From Camillea tinctor (lineage: Eukaryota > Ascomycota > Sordariomycetes > Xylariales > Xylariaceae), in NCBI GenBank assembly GCA_022578605.1, contig MU394104.1:186001-250000 (forward strand): a stretch of DNA of 64,000 nucleotides, in the 5' to 3' direction. A program made the translations under genes and the position numbers. The notes under the pieces were generated by a model. That model had not been told where the DNA came from, did no database searches, and saw nothing but the letters and a program-made list of their open reading frames with translations. Positions 58,341-64,000 of the stretch are shown here, piece by piece. Every line of letters begins with the position of its first letter. Positions within the stretch are counted from its first letter, which is position 1.

Positions 58341-60746
58341 TCAGCCGTGTAAGTCGTCCCTTATACCCCAGCTCCCTACAAGCCTCATGGCTTCCTCGTC
58401 CCCATGTATGAGACGTTCATCCTCCAGGGTATCAGATAGACATTTCCACGGATTTCGTGAGCCTCCCCACTTCAGGAGATTTTCTTTTACTCTCTCTCCA
58501 TTCTTCCTGTCGAGTGCAGCTCCGTTTTGGCCCGCCAAGAAGACTACTCTCCAGACACGTTCCGAGAGAACTTGGTCAAAGAGGTAGCTGTAGTAAGTGC
58601 TACCATATCCGAACAGATGTCCAAAAAATCCTTGCCACCTTGTTCCTGGAGGGTCAGGCGGAAGCTTACCGAATTTTCGTTGTAGATCAAGGAAGACTGC
58701 AGTTGAATCGAAATCGCCCTGATCCAAGCGTGACGAATGATATTCCTGATCTAGCATAGCAAGAATGATCTGGTTTTCCCTCTCGGATGCTTCAAAGCGC
58801 TTTAAAACATGAAGCTTGTCCGCAACCATCTGGTAAGGCAGTGGTTCATCAGTGGCATGGTGTCGTGCAAATAACTCAAGGACAGAGGGATCCGCGCAGA
58901 AATGCTCCATCAAAGTCGACGGGAGCTCTGCAAAATCAGTAGCGCATCGCGTTCCAGCGACGTTTTGCAGTGATGTCCGGGCCAGAATAGAGTGTATAGC
59001 ATGTCCCATCTCATGAAACAACGTCTCCATCTGGTAGTAATCCAGAAGTGCTGGTTCATTCCGCCCATCCTCCTCATGGTGAAAATCACAAACTAAAGCG
59101 ATTGTCGGAAGCTGTTTCACAGAACTACCAGTCTCAGAAACATGCATTCCGTCGTTCGCTGCCTCAATGGGAGTTTCAAACCTCGGGAAACCATCGTAAC
59201 CACTCGCAATTTGCTGCGCAGCTTCTTGAATTTCGTCTGGTAAGATCTCTCTTGAGCAACGCACAGTAAAGTGTGCAGGGTTTGGGGACTTGTCATCCCG
59301 GTAGAAAAGATCGCAGTAAAGCACAGCTACATGCCCATCTGTGTCGGAGATGACATCTAAGCGTCTGACATCAGGATGCCAGGTTTCTCCCGGAAGAGTA
59401 TCCCTAGGTACGAATCTAATTCCGTATAGGCGAGTAAAAAGCCTTGAGAGGCCTTGCATCACCGTTCCAAGCGAAAAATAGGAAGATAGATGATCACTAT
59501 AGCGCCTGCGCGATCTGATGCCAGACCGTATGCTATGCATGTAATAGTCTTTGTCCCACGGGTGGAGTTCTGTTGTAGTAGATGAATGAAGCTTTAGCCC
59601 CTTTTCTCTGAGAAGATCGGTAACCTCCTGTTCAACGAGTGGGGCATTGCGCTGCGACAAAGCTAGAAGGAACTGATGAACAGACTCGGGTGTTTTTGCC
59701 ATCATCTTGTCCTGGAGAGCCATCTGACCATAGCTTTCAAAGCCCGACAAGCGGGCTAACTGGGCACGCGACCTTAGCAGTGTTTCCAGGGTACCGATTG
59801 ATTTCTTAGACGCTGTTCGGGTCGCATAGTAGATGAGCTTTCTTGTATTTTCGTCGTGGACAGTTCTTAAAGCTACCGATGCCTCTGGAGACATGGTCGG
59901 TAGCCGAAGCAGACCGCGCCTAGTGTATTTCTGGGCCAACCGTGGATCCATGCCCTGGAACTTGCTGCTTGGTAGGTCGATATACGTCTGATCTGGTCCC
60001 ATATTGTCGACAAAGTCGGAACCCAGTTCACTAATCTCCTGTGATAGGTCTACAAATTGATCACGCGAGTCTTGTGGCAGGTGTATAGCGGATTTCTTGA
60101 AATCTTGCTGCAACAGTTGCGCAACGGTCTGTTCCTCTTCGGTCCAACTAGCGATTACTTCAGGGGTAGCAAGAGCTTTCCCTAGCTGATCGCTCAATCC
60201 GGTGGTCGTGTTGAGCTGGTTCATATACTGGTAGACTAACGACCACGCCTCGGATGCCGCATGTTGTATATCTTCATTGGGGTGTGTTACCCGTACGAAA
60301 TCGGAAACATCAAGCACCCGACAAAGTATATCACTCAGTCTGTCCAGATCCCGAACTAGAGCCTTGTAGTCTTGCAGTGTGGATGCAGCGAGCACCTTGT
60401 CCACTATTTTCTGTGCGCGGGTTATGGTAGTTTCGGCAAAGGTGAGGAAGCCTTGCGGCGACGTCAGGTATTTATTTCTGAACAGGCCAACATTTCCACT
60501 ACTTGTGCTTTCAAGTAGAGGCCGCCAAAAACGACGAAAGGTCGGAGGGGAATCAAAAATCTGGCGAAGGAGGGAATCGTCATGTTTCGCTTCGGGGGGC
60601 GTATGGTCTACCGGTATATATGATACATGGTCTTGAGCGAGACCTGGCTCGGCGGAGAGCCAACGTCTCTGTCTCTGTCCGGCTCTCGACCCTTGACGGA
60701 TACATCGTGAGCAGGTCCAGAGACCTGATCGTAGAGCTTTTATCAT
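58341..60746 (-). CDS. OCT1: Mitochondrial intermediate peptidase (M3 family metallopeptidase)
   Basis: Matrix zinc peptidase that removes an octapeptide from precursors already cut by the matrix processing peptidase. Single exon, 801 aa from MIKALRSGLWTCSRC, the only in-frame ATG near the start; upstream codons are open but without ATG. The first 35 residues are rich in Arg, Ser and Gln without acids, a mitochondrial presequence (RQGSRAGQRQRRWLS). M3 features are YATRTASKKS, LSGFESYGQMALQDKMMA, the zinc site TLFHEMGHAIHSIL (H578, E579, H582), then GTRCATDFAELPSTLMEHF with the third ligand Glu, and YYSYLFDQVLSERVW near the end. Length and order match fungal OCT1. It is divergent from the MIC27-like gene, so two mitochondrial genes share one promoter region. 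Confidence 0.96.
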   Translation of the reverse strand: MIKALRSGLWTCSRCIRQGSRAGQRQRRWLSAEPGLAQDHVSYIPVDHTPPEAKHDDSLLRQIFDSPPTFRRFWRPLLESTSSGNVGLFRNKYLTSPQGFLTFAETTITRAQKIVDKVLAASTLQDYKALVRDLDRLSDILCRVLDVSDFVRVTHPNEDIQHAASEAWSLVYQYMNQLNTTTGLSDQLGKALATPEVIASWTEEEQTVAQLLQQDFKKSAIHLPQDSRDQFVDLSQEISELGSDFVDNMGPDQTYIDLPSSKFQGMDPRLAQKYTRRGLLRLPTMSPEASVALRTVHDENTRKLIYYATRTASKKSIGTLETLLRSRAQLARLSGFESYGQMALQDKMMAKTPESVHQFLLALSQRNAPLVEQEVTDLLREKGLKLHSSTTTELHPWDKDYYMHSIRSGIRSRRRYSDHLSSYFSLGTVMQGLSRLFTRLYGIRFVPRDTLPGETWHPDVRRLDVISDTDGHVAVLYCDLFYRDDKSPNPAHFTVRCSREILPDEIQEAAQQIASGYDGFPRFETPIEAANDGMHVSETGSSVKQLPTIALVCDFHHEEDGRNEPALLDYYQMETLFHEMGHAIHSILARTSLQNVAGTRCATDFAELPSTLMEHFCADPSVLELFARHHATDEPLPYQMVADKLHVLKRFEASERENQIILAMLDQEYHSSRLDQGDFDSTAVFLDLQRKFGKLPPDPPGTRWQGFFGHLFGYGSTYYSYLFDQVLSERVWRVVFLAGQNGAALDRKNGERVKENLLKWGGSRNPWKCLSDTLEDERLIHGDEEAMRLVGSWGIRDDLHG

Positions 60747-61359
60747 GATGTATAAATCATGATACAGTGTTTCCGGGTCAACATACAACGACCCGTAGAA
60801 TTATAGTAAACTTACAAGACAGAAAAGGCAAAAAAGACAAAAAGAGAACGGAGAGGAGGCGTGATGGTTGTTATATACAAGGCGAATTGGTGGACATGAT
60901 GAATATTGTAGAAGCTTCGTTTTCCCCAGATAGACCTTAGTTAAGTAAATTGCTATGGTACGGTACTATGTTAAGTACTACTTACACTACTAGTACTGAG
61001 CTATTTCGCTCTTCCGAGTCGGCAAACTACTAAAAAAAAAAAGTTGAAACTAATGCAAGGCTACTTACTATGTACGCACTTTCCGAACTTCCGGAAATAA
61101 CCGTTTGTGGGCAGTAGAAAGACTGGAAAGAGGGAAAAAGAAAAAAAAGACAGGTACGTACCTATTCTTAATTTAGTAGGTACATCATAAGGTACCCAAG
61201 TACTAATCCATGTACTGAGGTCAGTACTAGGTTACATAACTTCAACGTTCAAATTCCAAGCTTTAAATTCTTTGACGCAAAAAAAAAAGTGACGCTCCCG
61301 TCCTCCGCAACCCCCCGATCACGAACCACCACTTTGTCTCAAAGTCAATTGCCAACAAC
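60747..61359. promoter_or_regulatory. Divergent promoter shared by OCT1 and the MIC27-like gene
   Basis: About 610 bp, AT-rich, with A homopolymers and repeated GTAC/AGTACTA steps (60960-61000, 61150-61235). No gene is seen. Confidence 0.5.
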
Positions 61360-62366
61360 ATGGCAGCCAGAGTGTTGCTGCGACGGGTAAGATCAATCTT
61401 AAGACCTATAATTAAACCAATTTACCGAATATAAATTCATTCACTGACTTTGCCCCTGCAGCGTGTCGCTGCGCCTTTCATGGCAGCGACTCTGGCCGGA
61501 GGAGCTCTATTTCCCTCGGTTGCCCTGGCCGAAGCACTACCTCAGGACCACTCGGTTCGCCGCCCTCCCCCCTTTTCCTCCGGTCCTCCTTAAAGCCCCA
61601 TATTATAGTATATGGCACTAACATGCAACCGGGTGCGTTGCCATAGTTGAGGAAGCCGATCTACGACGACTACGAGACATTCCTACCTAAAAACCGCAGC
61701 AGCAACAGCGTTAGCAGCAGCACTCCCGCCCCGCCGTCCCCGTCTTCCGATGCCACCACTATCGCGCCCTCGTTATCGTCGCCCTCCCCTGATGCTGCCT
61801 CCCCCTCCCCCTCCCCCTCCTCCTCTCTACAGATTGGCAAGCCGCACGGCCCGACGCCGACGGACCGCCTCGCCGTGCAGATCGGCCGGGCCCGTCTCTT
61901 TTTGTACGGGTACGCCGCCGCCGCCGAGGACGCCGTGAACTCCGCGGTGGACTCCGCCTTCAACCTAGAGCGGTCGTTCACGGAGACAGTGGCCTCGCTG
62001 GCGCCGGCGCGGGAGACGGGGGAGCGTCTGATGCCGGGGCTCGTGTACGTGCTGGTGGCGTCGATGACGGGCAGCATCGCGACGCGCAGCCGGGGGCTAG
62101 TGCTGCGTGCCGCCGTGCCCTTCGCCCTCGGCCTCGGTGCCGGCTGGCTCGTTCTACCCGTCACCATGACCAACGTCTCGGCTCTGCTGTGGACCTACGA
62201 GCGCCGCTTTCCCGCCGTCGCTGACGCCCACCTGCAGACCCGTCAGAGCATTGAGCGCGCCTGGCACTTCGCCAAGGTTCACGCTGACGTATCCAAGTCT
62301 TACGTTGACGAGAAGGTTCATAGTGCCCGTGAGGTTGTCGAGGAGTGGGTGAAGCAGGGTAAATAA
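61360..62366 (+). CDS. MIC27: MICOS complex subunit, apolipoprotein O-like (MIC26/MIC27 type)
   Basis: Inner mitochondrial membrane protein of the MICOS complex that shapes cristae junctions. Exons 61360-61386, 61462-61554 and 61647-62366 give 279 aa; introns are 75 and 92 bp. Exon 1 codes just nine residues (MAARVLLRR), followed by RVAAPFMAATLAGGALFPSVALAE, an import signal and first hydrophobic segment. The conserved entry KPIYDDYE starts the intermembrane part, followed by a low-complexity Ser/Pro/Thr stretch. The apolipoprotein O-like domain holds VQIGRARLFLYGYAAAAEDAVN, LMPGLVYVLVASMTGSIATRSRG and LRAAVPFALGLGAGWLVLPVT, with two Gly-rich membrane helices. The acceptor at 61645-61646 (ATAG) was chosen because it alone keeps phase with exon 2. 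MIC26 versus MIC27 cannot be settled here. Confidence 0.9.
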
Positions 62367-62974
62367 ATGAAAAGAAAGGGAGGGGGAGAGAGAACCTAGA
62401 AGAAAAAAGGGGAAAAGTGTTGTACTCAAAAAGGGAATAAGACGATCGAAAAGAACAAAAAAGATATATGTTGTATGTACTATAGATGAATAGACACACC
62501 TGAACATTTTTCTTCCTTTTGCGTTGCTTAATATAATATGGGATGATCATGTATTTGGTGGAGAGAACCTGTATGAGGCCATATATATATATATTTACAT
62601 GGTTTTTCTCTCGGGATATATCAAAGTTTCTCGGCGTTTGTGATCCCGCGGTAATATGTATGAGCATGTACGAGCGAGTGGGAGAAAGAAACAGACCAAA
62701 TCTTGAGACAAAAATCACGCCGAACCAAATAACCTTTTTGAATTTCTTTTTTTCCTCCGTCCTTTTCGATTACCGTTGCTCTAATAAGTTTCCCTAAAGG
62801 GCCGGGGGGTATATCTAATACATTGTCATGTGTGCGCCAATTCTATTACAATCCATCTAACAAACCTTCTCTTCTTTTCCAATCCAGACAGGTAACACAC
62901 AATAATGTCCCAATTCTCCCTCGTGTTATTAACTACTTTCCTAACCTAAAAAAAAAAAAATACATCACCCCCAA
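62367..62974. other. Convergent 3' spacer between the MIC27-like and TPC1 genes
   Basis: About 610 bp, AT-rich, with a short TA repeat at 62580-62594 and an A homopolymer at 62948-62960. Both neighbours end here; no gene is evident. Confidence 0.5.
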
Positions 62975-63940
62975 TCAAGCCCCCGTCTCTTTCTCTTTCT
63001 CCACTCCATCGTAGCTAATGAGGAAATTCAATGCCCTCTCGTATGTCCACATCGTGACGGCGCTCGCCGGCGCTGCTTTGAACAGGCTGACGGTCAACCC
63101 GCGGTACAAGCCCCTGATCCCCTCGCGGCGGAGGATCTGGCGGATGGTGCGCAGGGTGCCGGGGGCGTACTCGGGGATGTTCTTGTGGACGTAGCGGCTG
63201 CGCGTGGGGCCCTGGACCTGGATGCGCTTGCGCACGAGGTCGAGGGGGAAGACGCCGGTCTTGGCGACGATGCTAGCGACCATGCCGGCGGTGGCGTCGC
63301 CGCTGCCGAAGGGCAGCCGGAGCTCGGACAGCGGCTGGCGCGTCCCCTCGTAGATAGCGAAGAAGAGGCCCATGAAGGGCACGATCTGCGCGAGCCCCGG
63401 CGCCAGGCCCCGGAAGAACCCCCGGGCCCCTTCGTCGCGGTGGATCTCCCGCACCGCCCGCGCCAGCGACGTGTACACGCGGTCGTTGCCCTGGGCGGCG
63501 AACCGCGTGCGCAGCAGGTCCAGCGGGTACGTAGTCGCGGTGGCGGTGGCGCCGGCGGTGGCGCCGCTGATGAAGGACTCGGCGGCCTTGGGGAGGCGGC
63601 TCCCGGCCCCGTCGTGGGAGGGCCCGAAGGCGCGGTGCAGGAACATGGTCGTCGACCGGTACATGGTGAACTGGATGGCGGCGTACGACACGTACATCAG
63701 CTCGGCGGGCACGTTGCCCTTCCACAGGCCGGTCACGCCCTCATTCTCGACGATGTGCTTCAGCGTGCGCAAGGTCCCCTTGTAGATGGGCGAGCCGCGC
63801 AGGTCGACTTGCGAAAGGGGGTCCGAGAGCGAGTGCGACTGCAACTGCAGTCGGATCTTGACGACGTCGAGGGGCGCTATCACGAAGCGAGATATCAGAC
63901 CCGCGACTGCCCCGGCGGTAACAACCTGGAGTCGGGAGCC
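62975..63940 (-). CDS. TPC1: Mitochondrial thiamine pyrophosphate carrier (first exon outside window)
   Basis: Inner-membrane carrier importing thiamine pyrophosphate into the matrix. 321 residues are visible. The exon starts at the acceptor TTCTAG (63946-63941) with [19 protein letters not shown]; the expected short first exon with the ATG must lie beyond 64000, because no GT donor exists between 63941 and 64000 on this strand. The three SCaF (mitochondrial carrier) repeats show [27 protein letters not shown] and [14 protein letters not shown], each followed by the GLWKG / GFFRG / GLYRG element. SLSDPLSQ in the first loop and [15 protein letters not shown] at the end agree with fungal TPC1. 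The exon is markedly GC-rich, so long antisense open frames overlap it (such as 63185-63970 plus); these are shadows. Confidence 0.93.
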   Translation of the reverse strand, partial: GSRLQVVTAGAVAGLISRFVIAPLDVVKIRLQLQSHSLSDPLSQVDLRGSPIYKGTLRTLKHIVENEGVTGLWKGNVPAELMYVSYAAIQFTMYRSTTMFLHRAFGPSHDGAGSRLPKAAESFISGATAGATATATTYPLDLLRTRFAAQGNDRVYTSLARAVREIHRDEGARGFFRGLAPGLAQIVPFMGLFFAIYEGTRQPLSELRLPFGSGDATAGMVASIVAKTGVFPLDLVRKRIQVQGPTRSRYVHKNIPEYAPGTLRTIRQILRREGIRGLYRGLTVSLFKAAPASAVTMWTYERALNFLISYDGVEKEKETGA

Positions 63941-64000
63941 CTAGAAATCGATGTCGGTCAGTTTTCCTAGGGGATATTCGAGATCCGAATAGGGAGGGTT

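Noticed and set aside
63185..63970. 261-codon plus-strand frame over TPC1
   Set aside because: Antisense shadow of a GC-rich carrier exon; the minus strand has all three carrier signatures.

Overview
This window is nuclear DNA from a filamentous ascomycete, most likely a Sordariomycete. The evidence is short (about 50-80 bp) GT-AG introns with ACTAAC/CTGAC-like branch sites, pyrimidine-rich leaders, AT-rich intergenic DNA full of microsatellites, and typical fungal proteins (ISC1, FPR4-type FKBP, fungal UBR1, RED, WSC and TPC1). One kinase gene matches the Fusarium PUK1 / Neurospora stk-21 type. Placement in or near Xylariales is only a guess. I see no CRISPR array, rRNA, convincing tRNA or intact transposon. 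Gene models were assembled by hand from reading frames and splice sites.

Layout. 1-4.4 kb: end of a possible GPI-anchored protein, a PAQR membrane receptor (-), THO complex subunit 5 (+). 4.4-11.6 kb: about 7 kb with no supportable gene, with CA and ATGT microsatellites. 11.6-19 kb: a membrane GT2 glycosyltransferase, a DJ-1/PfpI protein and a nucleolar FKBP, all (+). 19.9-23.1 kb: an AGC/NDR-type kinase with one in-frame TAG. 23.9-28.6 kb: ISC1 (-) and an SR-extended WDR5/Swd3 protein (+), divergent. 29.6-39.5 kb: UBR1 (-), a tiny five-exon QCR9 (-), PYM (+) with an in-frame ORF after its stop. 40.2-47.2 kb: two tandem paralogues of a fungal 2-oxoglutarate/Fe(II) oxygenase family, both apparently without catalytic capacity. 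48-57 kb: nucleoside hydrolase (-), RED/IK splicing protein (-) divergent from REV1 (+), WSC-domain protein (-). 58.3-64 kb: three mitochondrial proteins, OCT1 (-) divergent from a MIC27-like MICOS subunit (+), and the thiamine pyrophosphate carrier TPC1 (-), whose first exon lies outside.

Most genes are housekeeping: RNA export and splicing (THO5, RED, PYM), chromatin (Swd3, FPR4), mitochondria (QCR9, OCT1, MIC27, TPC1), proteolysis (UBR1) and DNA damage tolerance (REV1). There is no sign of a co-regulated cluster apart from the tandem oxygenase-like pair.

The strongest unusual observations are: (1) the kinase whose only defect is a TAG in the conserved D-x-W-S-L-G motif, inside a predicted hairpin loop, as in PUK1-type genes rescued by A-to-I mRNA editing during sexual development; (2) the tandem oxygenase-like pair, one copy missing the catalytic domain and the other with all three iron ligands replaced; and (3) QCR9, 62 residues from five exons, with the ATG alone in its exon and a GC-AG intron.
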